Source of the DNA: JAEUIE01 sp046350055
Lineage (GTDB): Bacteria > Planctomycetota > Planctomycetia > Gemmatales > HRBIN36
DNA: 64,000 bases
Direction: 5' to 3'
Assembly (NCBI GenBank): GCA_046350055.1
Contig: JAXMBC010000001.1
Location: 434,001 to 498,000, forward strand
The stretch's first letter is position 1, and the number at the start of each line of letters is the position of its first letter. The notes beneath the pieces were generated by a model. The model was not told the origin of the DNA, searched no databases, and saw only the letters and a program-made list of their open reading frames with translations. Made by a program: the position numbers and the translations under genes. Below are positions 46,186 to 54,238 of this stretch, piece by piece.

Positions 46186-46526
46186 TGGTTAATCATGGCC
46201 TTGGGCATCATGGCTTGAACTTTCTTGATTCCTTCTCTTGTTACATTCGTCTTGATCAGGCTCACTTGCTTGAGATTCTTCATGCCAGCTATCTGAAGGA
46301 GTCCATCGTCCGTGATCGCAGCACCATAAACCTCTAGGATCTTAAGCTGGGGCATGGAGGAGAAACTCTTCATGCTCACATCGGTGATCTTCGATGTCAT
46401 TAGTTTCAAGTCAGTGAGATGCTTGTGGTTTGGGATGGATTTCATTCCCGCATCTGTAACGGAATCACTCACGATATGCAGGAACTTCAGCTTATTGAAG
46501 CCCGGCAGGGTGGCACTGAGCTCCTA
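46182..46526 (-). pseudogene. C-terminal remnant of a leucine-rich-repeat protein
   Basis: LRR units read LKFLHIVSDSVTDAGMKSIP, LTDLKLMTSKITDVSMKSF, LKILEVYGAAITDDGLLQIAG and LKQVSLIKTNVTREGIKKV. This is the internalin/GALA-like LRR type common in planctomycetes. Repeat sequence continues upstream of the first GTG (46472) as ELSATLPGFNKLKFLHI until a TAG at about 46525, so the 5' end is lost. The stop overlaps the sigma fusion stop by 4 bp. Confidence 0.65.
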
Positions 46527-46647
46527 AGTCCCTTGCAACCGTGGCACTGCACTGTACTCAGAGCAGTGCTGGTTCACGCGAAGTCAGCACGGTTGCCATA
46601 GTCTGGTCGTACTCGACCTGACTATGCTGTGGCTTTGCGAAGGCTGT

Positions 46648-46935
46648 CTATTGGCACTCCTTGCGCGGATCATGGGGTAACGTCCTCCAGTCAATCGGTA
46701 TCCGACCCACAGTGCGTCTTGTCCGATTATCCCGATAGCTGTATTGTGTCCCCGGCATCGTTAGTGTGTCAGCGAATTCTGGCACCCATGAAATACTCTC
46801 TCCGTTTCGAACGGCAAAGTCCATTTCAAAGTTGAATCGTTGAGCCACTGCACCATAGTCAGCCGGCGTACCGGCAGACGATGGCACCAGTGCACAAACT
46901 TTCAAGGCTGTGCCTCCCGAACCAGTGAACAGCAA
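46648..46935 (-). pseudogene. Possible decayed coding fragment
   Basis: A 95-codon frame with protein-like content (VAQRFNFEMDFAVRNGESIS, VPEFADTLTMPGTQYSY) but no recognisable start, signal or family. Together with 46530-46650, where I see nothing, it fills the gap between the LRR remnant and the DinB gene. It is probably part of degenerate sequence. Confidence 0.25.
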
Positions 46936-46980
46936 ATTGCTCTACTAACATGATGAAGTACCCCAACACGAGATCATCCC

Positions 46981-47508
46981 ATGCCCTTCACCCTTACACG
47001 CACGCTGCCCATCCTCCAGCGTACTCCCAAGCTCCTGAACATCTGGCTGCAGGGCCTCGAAGACTGCTGGACCAAGTGCAACTACGGCCCCGACACCTTC
47101 AACCCTTACGATGTCGTCGGCCACTTGATCCATGGTGAACAGACCGACTGGATGGTCCGTGTCCGCATCATCCTGGAACACGGCGAAGCGGAAGCCTTCC
47201 CGCCTTTCGACCGCTATGCCATGTACATAGCCAGCCAGGGCAAGTCGATGGAGCAGTTGCTGGCAGAGTTCGCCACACTCAGGGAACAGAATCTCGAAGG
47301 CTTGCAGAAGCTCCATCTCACCGAGGAGCAGCTCGACCGGCGTGGCACACACGCAGCCCTGGGACGAGTCACCCTGCGGCAACTGCTAGCGACGTGGGTT
47401 GTGCACGATCTCAACCACCTGCACCAGATCGCCAAAGCCATGGCCTACCAATACCGTGAAGAAGTAGGTCCATGGCAACAGTATCTGTCGATACTGCCAG
47501 CAAGTTGA
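46981..47508 (+). CDS. DinB-like metal-binding four-helix protein
   Basis: 175 residues. DVVGHLIHGEQTDWMVRVRI gives the first histidine, and TWVVHDLNHLHQIAKAM the His-x3-His pair; together they form the DinB/YfiT metal site. Helix 1 holds LLNIWLQGLEDCW. These proteins are often thiol-dependent transferases or of unknown activity. Ends about 100 bp before the acetyltransferase start. Confidence 0.87.
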   Translation: MPFTLTRTLPILQRTPKLLNIWLQGLEDCWTKCNYGPDTFNPYDVVGHLIHGEQTDWMVRVRIILEHGEAEAFPPFDRYAMYIASQGKSMEQLLAEFATLREQNLEGLQKLHLTEEQLDRRGTHAALGRVTLRQLLATWVVHDLNHLHQIAKAMAYQYREEVGPWQQYLSILPAS

Positions 47509-47606
47509 ACCTTGCATTCTCTACCAACTCACTCATCATGAGAAGCAGGAGGTGGTCACAAATTGTGACCACGTTGGGAAGCTCACCACCATTTTGGGAA
47601 ATGATG

Positions 47607-48242
47607 ATGCCCGGACCCTCTCCCCTTGAACCCTATCCCCTCGCGGGCTTCCCCCAGGTGGGTTTTCTTCGGCCGCTGGTGAAGAACCCCAACATCATAG
47701 TGGGCGACTACACCTACTACGACGATCCCGAAGGACCGGAGCACTTCGAACAGAAGTGCGTGCTGTATCACTTCCCGTTCATCGGCGACAAGCTGATCAT
47801 TGGAAAGTTCTGTGCCCTGGCCCGAGGCATCCGTTTCATCATGAACGGGGCGAACCACGCCATCAACGGCTTCTCGACTTATCCGTTCTACATTTTTGGC
47901 AATGGCTGGGAGTCGGCTACGCCGAAGCCGGGCGATCTGCCTTACAAGGGGGACACGGTCATCGGCAATGACGTGTGGCTGGGGTACGGTGTCACGGTGA
48001 TGCCTGGAGTGAAGATCGGCGATGGGGCCATCGTCGCGTCGCAATCGGTGGTGGTGAATGATGTGCCTGCGTACGCTGTGGTGGGAGGCAACCCGGCGAA
48101 GGTGCTCCGTCAGCGATTTCCGGACGAGGTGGTGGCGGAGTTGCTGGCGATCCAGTGGTGGAACTGGCCGGTGGAGAAGATCAGCCGGAACCTGGAGGCG
48201 ATTGTGGGTGCGGATGTGGGCAGGCTGAGGGCATGTGAATAA
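47607..48242 (+). CDS. Vat/CatB-type xenobiotic O-acetyltransferase
   Basis: 211 residues from ATG 47607; GGGAA lies upstream, and two earlier in-phase ATGs and a long frame to 47472 are less likely. A left-handed beta-helix protein: GFPQVGFLRPLVKNPNIIVG, DYTYYDDPEGPEHFE, NGANHAINGFSTYPF (catalytic histidine), NDVWLGYGVTVMPGVKIGDGAIVA and YAVVGGNPAKVLRQRF. This is the family of streptogramin-A and chloramphenicol acetyltransferases. Many chromosomal members have other substrates, so resistance is not proven. Confidence 0.9.
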   Translation: MPGPSPLEPYPLAGFPQVGFLRPLVKNPNIIVGDYTYYDDPEGPEHFEQKCVLYHFPFIGDKLIIGKFCALARGIRFIMNGANHAINGFSTYPFYIFGNGWESATPKPGDLPYKGDTVIGNDVWLGYGVTVMPGVKIGDGAIVASQSVVVNDVPAYAVVGGNPAKVLRQRFPDEVVAELLAIQWWNWPVEKISRNLEAIVGADVGRLRACE

Positions 48243-48252
48243 GGGTATCAGC

Positions 48253-48350
48253 GACGACTCAGGGGACTTACGTCCCCCGCTCGCAGACGACTCAGGGGGC
48301 TAACGTCCCCCGCTCGCAGACGACTCAGGGGGCTAACGTCCCCCGCTCGC
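48253..48350. repeat. Three tandem 33-bp palindromic units
   Basis: GACGACTCAGGGG(G/A)CT, then TA/TTACGTCCCCCGCTCGCA, repeated three times with no spacers. Each unit contains a GGGG-CTAACGT-CCCC hairpin. They lie between the convergent acetyltransferase and lpxI genes and may act as a terminator. A related single form occurs at 37256 and 37377. Confidence 0.8.
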
Positions 48351-48356
48351 GGTGAC

Positions 48357-49226
48357 TTACCCCACCAGGCGCAGCGCCTGTGCCTCGCGCCAGGCGACGA
48401 TGCTGACGCCATAGCGGTCAGCCATGTCGATGACGGCTTCGCGATCGAGCACTATGGTCTTGCCCGCTTCGATCGCCAGGGTCGTTGCCCCGGATTTGAT
48501 CACGTTGTCAATCGTAAACAGCCCCACCGTGGGCACGTCAAAGCGCATGTCCTGCTGCGGCTTGGCCACCTTCACCACGGTGAACCCACCGGAAGGACAC
48601 AGGTCGCCAGCCCGTTTGATACAGGCATCGGTGCCTTCGATGGCTTCGATGGCCAGCACATTCTTCTCTTTCACGCAGACGCTCTGGCCGATATCGAGAC
48701 GGCCCATTTCCTTGGCCATTTCCCATCCGAAGGCAATGTCGGCTTCTTCGCTAGGCGAAGGCTTGCGGCGGGTCAGCACGCCTTCGGGGGCGAGCAGGTC
48801 GGGGTAGAAGTCGAGGGCGGAGCCAAACTCCATGCCATCCTGCTTGAACTCATCGATCATGGCGAGCATGAGGGTATCATCCTTGCGATTGCGGATGGAA
48901 CGGCGGTACCAGAAACGAATGCAGCGGAGGTCCGGCACAAGGCTGAAGATCCGCCAGGGGGCATACAGGTAACGATGCTTGTGAATCTTTCCACACATGA
49001 CGATCTGTTTGCAGCCGGCGTTTTTGAAGAGACGGATGATGCGCCCCAGCCGGGCAATGCCCGACCAGGCGAAGCCATCGACCTGCTGCTGAAGCGCCGG
49101 GTCAGCTTCGTGCCTGATGCCGACGCAGAAAACGGGCTTGCCGAGGGCCTGGGCCTTTTCCGCCACGACGAGTGGAAACCGGCCCCAACCGGCAAGCAGA
49201 CCCAGCGGTGTGGTACTCTCACGCAT
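48357..49226 (-). CDS. lpxI: LpxI family UDP-2,3-diacylglucosamine pyrophosphatase
   Basis: 289 residues from ATG 49226. Earlier DUF1009. It hydrolyses UDP-2,3-diacylglucosamine to lipid X in lipid A synthesis. Seen are LGLLAGWGRFPLVVAEKAQA (N-terminal domain), CGKIHKHRYLYAPWRIF, and the C-terminal domain LLAPEGVLTRRKPSPSEEAD, FGWEMAKEMGRLDIGQSVCVKE, AIEGTDACIKRAG, GFTVVKVAKPQQDMRFDVPT. Length is right for the family. It lies downstream of lpxD on the same strand, with a MITE-like repeat between them. Confidence 0.9.
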   Translation of the reverse strand: MRESTTPLGLLAGWGRFPLVVAEKAQALGKPVFCVGIRHEADPALQQQVDGFAWSGIARLGRIIRLFKNAGCKQIVMCGKIHKHRYLYAPWRIFSLVPDLRCIRFWYRRSIRNRKDDTLMLAMIDEFKQDGMEFGSALDFYPDLLAPEGVLTRRKPSPSEEADIAFGWEMAKEMGRLDIGQSVCVKEKNVLAIEAIEGTDACIKRAGDLCPSGGFTVVKVAKPQQDMRFDVPTVGLFTIDNVIKSGATTLAIEAGKTIVLDREAVIDMADRYGVSIVAWREAQALRLVG

Positions 49227-49263
49227 CCTTGCCACCTTGAAACGCACATCAACGAAGGCTGGT

Positions 49264-49412
49264 CTGGCTCCTCCCCTTGTATCAGGGGAGGTTGGGTAGG
49301 GTTAGCATCTGCAAGAGACTGCGCTCGAGCAATGGCTGCCTGGTTGGCAAAGGTTAACGTCACGCCGTCGCAGGATACAACCCCCTCTAACTCCCCCTTC
49401 GTAAGGGGGAGA
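49264..49412. repeat. Palindrome-bounded element between lpxD and lpxI
   Basis: Left edge CTCCCCTTGTATCAGGGGAG and right edge CTCCCCCTTCGTAAGGGGG are each hairpins. The segments inside them (GGTTGGGTAGGGTT and AACCCCCTCTAACTC) are inverted copies. About 149 bp, with no gene inside. Confidence 0.65.
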
Positions 49413-49416
49413 ACCA

Positions 49417-50451
49417 TCACCCTGTCATGCCCAGATGCTGCTTGATCTTCCTTACATCGGAGCGAATCTCCGGGAGCTTATCCAGTGTGAGCAGGATCAC
49501 CTTGGCATCCCGCTCCGGGCGGGCGGGAGCGCCGAGCACACGCGTTTTGGCCGGGACGTCGCTCGGTACGCCAGCTTTGGCACCAACAACGGCCTGGTCG
49601 CCAATGTGAACATGATCCGCCACGCCGACCTGCCCAGCTAGCACGACATTATCGCCCGTGGTGCTGGAACCACCGATGCCTACCTGGCTGACGATGAGGT
49701 TGTGCTTGCCGATCTTGCAGTTGTGGCCGATCTGCACCATGTTGTCGATCTTGGTGCCGATGCCGACTGTCGTTGGCTCGAAGGCCCCGCGGTCGATCAT
49801 GGTGCCTGCACCAATTTCGACATCATCGCCAATCTCCACGCCGGCCATCTGAGGCACTTTCACGTGCCTGCCCTGCACCATCTTGTATCCGAAACCATCG
49901 GCCCCGATGACCGCCTGGGCGTGCAGAATCACCCGCTGGCCCAGCGTGCAACTATCGTACATGACGACATGGGGATGCAGTGTGCAACGGTTGCCGATGC
50001 GGCAATGGCGACCCACGCTGACACCTGCATGCAGCACGCAATGATCGCCCACAATCGTGCCTGCGCCAACGACCACATTGGGCCCGATATAGCAGCCTTC
50101 GCCGATGCAGGCCGTCGGATCGATCACCGCGCGGGGATCGATGTGTGGCTCATACGCAGGCAGTTCGGGATGAAAGTGCTGATAGACCTTCAGGAACGCA
50201 TTGAAGGGATCAGCGACTTCGATGATGACGGTCTGGCCATGACGCTGGCCTGGTTTGGCGATGAGGGCTGCAGCCCGGGTCTTGTCGAGCAGACGCTGCT
50301 GGCGATCATCGGCGACGAAAGAGAGATCATGCTCTCCAGCTTCGAGCAAGGCTCGTGCACCGGTGATAGGCGTTTCGCCATTGCCAATGACGGTGCCCCC
50401 CACCATTTCAGCCACCTGGCTGGCGCGCAGCAGGGGTAGTATCGCAGCCAT
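49417..50451 (-). CDS. lpxD: UDP-3-O-acylglucosamine N-acyltransferase
   Basis: 344 residues from ATG 50451 (MAAILPLLRASQVAEMVGGTV; ATG/GTG further up gives an unlikely extension). It adds the second acyl chain in lipid A synthesis from acyl-ACP. The N-terminal uridine-binding domain has AALIAKPGQ-type strands. The left-handed helix is made of hexapeptides (IGEGCYIGPNVVVGAGTIVG and so on). The catalytic histidine is in NMVQIGHNCKIGKHN, and PAKTRVLGAPARPERD ends the fold. Gene order lpxD-lpxI fits one lipid A unit. Confidence 0.94.
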   Translation of the reverse strand: MAAILPLLRASQVAEMVGGTVIGNGETPITGARALLEAGEHDLSFVADDRQQRLLDKTRAAALIAKPGQRHGQTVIIEVADPFNAFLKVYQHFHPELPAYEPHIDPRAVIDPTACIGEGCYIGPNVVVGAGTIVGDHCVLHAGVSVGRHCRIGNRCTLHPHVVMYDSCTLGQRVILHAQAVIGADGFGYKMVQGRHVKVPQMAGVEIGDDVEIGAGTMIDRGAFEPTTVGIGTKIDNMVQIGHNCKIGKHNLIVSQVGIGGSSTTGDNVVLAGQVGVADHVHIGDQAVVGAKAGVPSDVPAKTRVLGAPARPERDAKVILLTLDKLPEIRSDVRKIKQHLGMTG

Positions 50452-50547
50452 GGGCACATCCTTTCGCCCGAGGAGAGAATGAATCGATAATGAAGAGCAC
50501 CAGCCTAAACCAAGAGCCCCCATGGAGCAAGGGGAAGTTGGCGGTGG

Positions 50548-51414
50548 TTACTGCGGATAGGCCTTGCCCATCTCGGCAGCTTTCTTTTCGAAACCTTCCG
50601 GAAACGGCTCGAAGCCCTTCAGCTTGTAGAGCGTCAGGACGCGGTTGCCTTCGGGTTTCTCGTTTGACTTGATCAGTGCGTCTTTGAACCTGGCAAGTGC
50701 AGCCTTGTCAGTGACTTTGTCGTTGTACATGACTGTCGTCGGAGGCAGATCGGGAGATTCGAAGACGACTTTGAGCTTCTTGAAGCGGCCGGGCTTGCGT
50801 TCGCGGAAGACTTCCATGCCGGCACCGGTCACGATGGCACCGCGGGCTTTCCCATCCAGCACCTCTTCCAGCGTATCGTCCACATTGCCTGACTTCACCA
50901 GCTTAAACGCCTTCTCGGCGGACTGGCCCAAGGCTGTCTTCAGCACCTGCTGGCTGATGAAGGGAATCTTGTCGGGGATGGCGAGGCTGGCACCTGCCAG
51001 ATCCTTGAGGTCTTTGGCGACATCGCCCTGCTTGGTGACGATCACAGTTTTCGTCGCACCGGGATCGATGCTGGCAACGAGCAGTGGCTTGGCATCAGGG
51101 GTGACAGCCTGCATCCAGGCGAATTCCAGCCCACTGAGGATGACCAGTTGCACCTTGCCTGCCTTGAATTCCTTCTCCATCTCAGCGTAGTTCATCACAT
51201 CAAACACCGCATCGGTGCCTGTGTCTTTCTTGATGATCTCGGCAAAGGGTTTGATCTGCTCGATCACCTTCTCCCGTTCCTGTCCGGTGAAGATGCTTTC
51301 GAGCAAGGCAACTTTGACAGAATCTTCACGGGTTACAGCCCAGCCGGGGAGGGACAGCGTGGTAACGGTACCTGTGGCCAGCAGAGTCTTGAGCCATTGA
51401 CGACGTGTGATCAT
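50548..51414 (-). CDS. PhnD-like phosphate/phosphonate ABC transporter substrate-binding protein
   Basis: 288 residues. The start MITRRQWLKTLLATGTVTTL holds a twin-arginine motif (TRRQWLK), so Tat export is likely. The body (VALLESIFTGQEREKVIEQI, PFAEIIKKDTGTDAVFDVMN, GKVQLVILSGLEFAW, LAIPDKIPFISQQVL, GAIVTGAGMEVF) is the PhnD/PtxB periplasmic binding fold. No permease or ATPase gene adjoins it. It may be an orphan receptor or serve a distant transporter. The ligand is not readable. Confidence 0.85.
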   Translation of the reverse strand: MITRRQWLKTLLATGTVTTLSLPGWAVTREDSVKVALLESIFTGQEREKVIEQIKPFAEIIKKDTGTDAVFDVMNYAEMEKEFKAGKVQLVILSGLEFAWMQAVTPDAKPLLVASIDPGATKTVIVTKQGDVAKDLKDLAGASLAIPDKIPFISQQVLKTALGQSAEKAFKLVKSGNVDDTLEEVLDGKARGAIVTGAGMEVFRERKPGRFKKLKVVFESPDLPPTTVMYNDKVTDKAALARFKDALIKSNEKPEGNRVLTLYKLKGFEPFPEGFEKKAAEMGKAYPQ

Positions 51415-51459
51415 GGTGTTGCTTCCTCGGTATTCTCTACTTTTGAGTGTATGGATTGC

Positions 51460-51488
51460 TTGCTACGCCATGAATCTCAATTTATACT
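51460..51488 (+). promoter_or_regulatory. Candidate promoter of the FHA-GAF-HD-GYP gene
   Basis: TTGCTA at 51460-51465, a 17-bp spacer and TATACT at 51483-51488, 82 bp before the GTG start. Confidence 0.5.
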
Positions 51489-51569
51489 GGATGAGTGCAT
51501 GGCCGCCGCATTCGTTACTACTTCACTGCGGGATTACCATGAGATCGATCGGCTAACAAGGAACCGTTC

Positions 51570-53195
51570 GTGGCCCAGCGACGAATCCGTCTCCGAGGTG
51601 TGGGACCCCAGATCGAAGGTAAGTACTGGGAGTCGGAGTCGCTGCTGCGCATTGGTCGTTATGAGCACCTGGAGATCGTGCTCAATGATGCCTCCATCAG
51701 CCGTCGCCATGGTGAACTGGCTGCCAGCGATCAGGGCTGGATTGTCCGGGACCTCGGCAGCACCAATGGCACCTATCTCAACGGTGTGAAAGTCGGGCGG
51801 AGTGATCGCAAGATCAAAGCCCGCGATGTGATTCAGTTTGGCAACCTGGTGATGGTCGTGGCTGTCTGTGAAGATGGCCCCGCCGAGCCGGAAGAACCTC
51901 CCACGGGTGGTTTGCAGGTCCAGGTGTCCAGCACCAACTCCTGGCACCGAGCCCTGGAAAGCGTCGCCTTCCAGCACACCACCAAGCCCCGTACGGGCGA
52001 CCGCCTGCTGACCCTGCTGCGAGCCGGTCATCACCTCGTCTATGCCAACTCGCTCGACGATCTGCTGCGTTCCATTCTGGATGATGCTGTGGCAGCTCTC
52101 GATGCCCAGCGAGCCGCCATCGTCCTGTCCAACGACGAAAGCAACGATCTGGTGCTCAAAGCAGTCGCCACCGGTGACAAGGAATCTCGCGGCCGGGTGT
52201 ATTTCAGCAAGAGCATCGCCAAGCGCTGCTTTGACAAAGCCGAATCGGTGCTCTGTCGCGATGTGACGCATTCCCCGGAGCTCGCCGTCGCCAACAGCAT
52301 TGCCGATGGCACCATGAGTTCGGTGATCTGTGCGCTGCTGCGGTCGCCCCGCAAGCAGCTGGGTGTGCTGCACCTGGACCGGGGGCCGCTCAAGGATCCG
52401 TTCACGAATGACGATCTGCAGCTAGCCGATGCCCTGGCCGCCAGCGTATCCGCAGGCATTGAAGTCGCCCAGCTTCTGGAACAGCAGCGAGAACTCTTCC
52501 TGCGAACCGTGACAGCCCTGGCCCAGGCGGTGGAAATGCGGGATGCCTACACCGGCAACCATACCCAGCGCGTGACCGACTACTCGATCATCATTGCCAA
52601 TGAGCTGAAGCTTCATGCCGATGATGCCCGCTGGATTCAGATCGGCACGCCCCTGCACGACATCGGCAAGATCGGCATCGACGACGCCATCCTCCGCAAG
52701 CGCACCAAGCTCACCGGCGAAGAGTATGAGATCATGAAGTCGCACACCACCAAGGGTGCTGCGATACTCATGGCCATTCCCGAGCTGGCCCCCGCGATCC
52801 CGATTGTCCGCAGTCACCACGAACAGTGGGATGGTGGCGGTTATCCGGATGGACTGAAGGGCGAGCAGATACCGTTGCTCGCCCGTATCGTTGCAGTTGC
52901 TGACGCGTTCGACGCCATGACTACCGATCGGCCCTATCGCAGCGGGCTGTCATTGCAGCGAGCCTTCGACGAGATTCGCCAGCAGGCCGGCAAGCAGTTC
53001 GATCCCGAGGCTGCCGCTGCCTTCGTCCGTCAGCGGGAGAAAGTGGAAGAGACGTTCTCGCAGCGCGTGGTGCTGGAGTTTGAGCCAGGCGATGAACCCG
53101 CCTCTCAGCCCGAAACAGGTATAGACCCCAGCAGCGACGACAGCGTACCCGCTACTGGCTATATTGATACCCGAGATCTACCGCGACGCCGGTAA
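51570..53195 (+). CDS. FHA-GAF-HD-GYP signalling protein
   Basis: 541 residues from GTG 51570 with AAGGA upstream. FHA domain (~1-110): LLRIGRYEHLEI, SISRRHGEL and DLGSTNGTYLNG bind phosphothreonine. GAF domain (~140-300): LRSILDDAVAALDAQRAAI, ICALLRSPRKQLGVLHLDRG. HD-GYP phosphodiesterase (~315-495): RDAYTGNHTQRVTDYS, PLHDIGKIGIDDAIL, MKSHTTKGAAIL, RSHHEQWDGGGYPDGLKGEQ, and IVAVADAFDAMTTDRPYR. All metal ligands and the GYP triplet are present, so it probably breaks down cyclic di-GMP in response to Ser/Thr phosphorylation plus a small ligand. The C-terminal tail is disordered. Confidence 0.93.
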   Translation: MAQRRIRLRGVGPQIEGKYWESESLLRIGRYEHLEIVLNDASISRRHGELAASDQGWIVRDLGSTNGTYLNGVKVGRSDRKIKARDVIQFGNLVMVVAVCEDGPAEPEEPPTGGLQVQVSSTNSWHRALESVAFQHTTKPRTGDRLLTLLRAGHHLVYANSLDDLLRSILDDAVAALDAQRAAIVLSNDESNDLVLKAVATGDKESRGRVYFSKSIAKRCFDKAESVLCRDVTHSPELAVANSIADGTMSSVICALLRSPRKQLGVLHLDRGPLKDPFTNDDLQLADALAASVSAGIEVAQLLEQQRELFLRTVTALAQAVEMRDAYTGNHTQRVTDYSIIIANELKLHADDARWIQIGTPLHDIGKIGIDDAILRKRTKLTGEEYEIMKSHTTKGAAILMAIPELAPAIPIVRSHHEQWDGGGYPDGLKGEQIPLLARIVAVADAFDAMTTDRPYRSGLSLQRAFDEIRQQAGKQFDPEAAAAFVRQREKVEETFSQRVVLEFEPGDEPASQPETGIDPSSDDSVPATGYIDTRDLPRRR

Positions 53196-53236
53196 CTTGT
53201 TGGTGACACAGGCAGCATACTCTGTGTCACATCATC

Positions 53237-54109
53237 CTACTTCTTCAACATCTTGACCAGCGTCTCGCCGATGGTTGCAGGGCTGTCTGCCACGGCGATA
53301 CCGGCTTCCTTGAGGGCGGCAACTTTGGTATCGGCTCCACCCTGCCCGCCGGAGATGATGGCCCCGGCATGACCCATGCGCTTGCCGGGAGGGGCGGTGC
53401 GGCCGGCGATGAACGCAGCCACTGGCTTGGTCACGTGCTTCTTCACATACTCGGCAGCCAACTCTTCCTGGTTACCGCCAATCTCGCCGATCATGATGAT
53501 GGCTTCGGTGTTCGGGTCTTTCTGGAACATTTCAAGCACATCAATGAAGCTGGTGCCATTGACGGGATCGCCACCCAGGCCCACACAGGTACTCTGGCCC
53601 ACGCCCAGCGTCGTGGTCTGGAAGGCAGCTTCGTAAGTCAGGGTGCCGCTGCGGCTGACGATGCCGACCTTGCCGGGCTTGTGGATGTGTCCCGGCATGA
53701 TGCCGATCTTGCACTGGCCGGGAGTGATCACGCCGGGGCAGTTCGGCCCGATGAGGCGAACGTGAGGCCTGGTCGCCAGGAACTGCTTGGCCCGTACCAT
53801 GTCGAGCACGGGGATGCCTTCGGTGATCGCAATGATCAGAGGCATGTTGGCATCGGCAGCTTCGAGGATCGCGTCAGCGGCAGCTGGCGGTGGGACAAAG
53901 ACGACGGAAGCATTCGCGCCCGTCTTCTGCATGGCTTCCGCAACTGTGTTGAAGAGGGGAATGCCTTCCTTGGACTGGCCACCCTTGCCCGGCGAGACGC
54001 CACCCACGATCTGGGTACCATAGTCCCGGCACTGCAGTGCATGGAAGGTGCCCTGCTTGCCCAGACCTTGAACGATGACTTTGGTGTTCTTGTCGACGAG
54101 GATGCTCAT
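53237..54109 (-). CDS. sucD: Succinate-CoA ligase alpha subunit
   Basis: 290 residues, normal length. CoA-binding domain GKQGTFHALQCRDYGTQIVG and GGVSPGKGGQ; IIAITEGIPVLDMV; RLIGPNCPGVITPGQCKIG; phosphohistidine in KRMGHAGAIISGGQGG. It acts with the beta subunit in the TCA cycle. sucC, usually next to it upstream, is not here: the upstream gene is a secreted hypothetical with its own terminator. So the two subunits are split in this genome. Confidence 0.95.
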   Translation of the reverse strand: MSILVDKNTKVIVQGLGKQGTFHALQCRDYGTQIVGGVSPGKGGQSKEGIPLFNTVAEAMQKTGANASVVFVPPPAAADAILEAADANMPLIIAITEGIPVLDMVRAKQFLATRPHVRLIGPNCPGVITPGQCKIGIMPGHIHKPGKVGIVSRSGTLTYEAAFQTTTLGVGQSTCVGLGGDPVNGTSFIDVLEMFQKDPNTEAIIMIGEIGGNQEELAAEYVKKHVTKPVAAFIAGRTAPPGKRMGHAGAIISGGQGGADTKVAALKEAGIAVADSPATIGETLVKMLKK

Positions 54110-54191
54110 GGATGCGGAAGCCTGTGGGAGTGTAGGTGCGAGCTAATAGTTTAGGTGTGAAGCATAGGATGACCAGCAAGGTCATCACATG

Positions 54192-54217
54192 AAAAAAGCC
54201 GAGCGAAATCGCTCGGC
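54192..54217 (-). terminator. Intrinsic terminator of the 54239-55336 gene
   Basis: Stem GCCGAGC / GCTCGGC around GAAATC (longer pairing possible), followed on the minus strand by TTTTTT. It separates the gene from sucD. Confidence 0.85.
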
Positions 54218-54238
54218 TTCGAAGGAACCAGGTGTAAC

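Noticed and set aside
47472..47606. N-terminal extension of the acetyltransferase
   Set aside because: It overlaps the DinB gene and has no similarity to the family, whose members begin near MPGPSPLEPYPLAGFPQ; a better ribosome site supports 47607.
47607..48242. Antibiotic-resistance gene
   Set aside because: The Vat/CatB fold is clear, but chromosomal members often have other substrates and no mobile element or resistance context is present.
48253..48350. CRISPR array
   Set aside because: The 33-bp units are contiguous with no spacers, and no cas genes are present.
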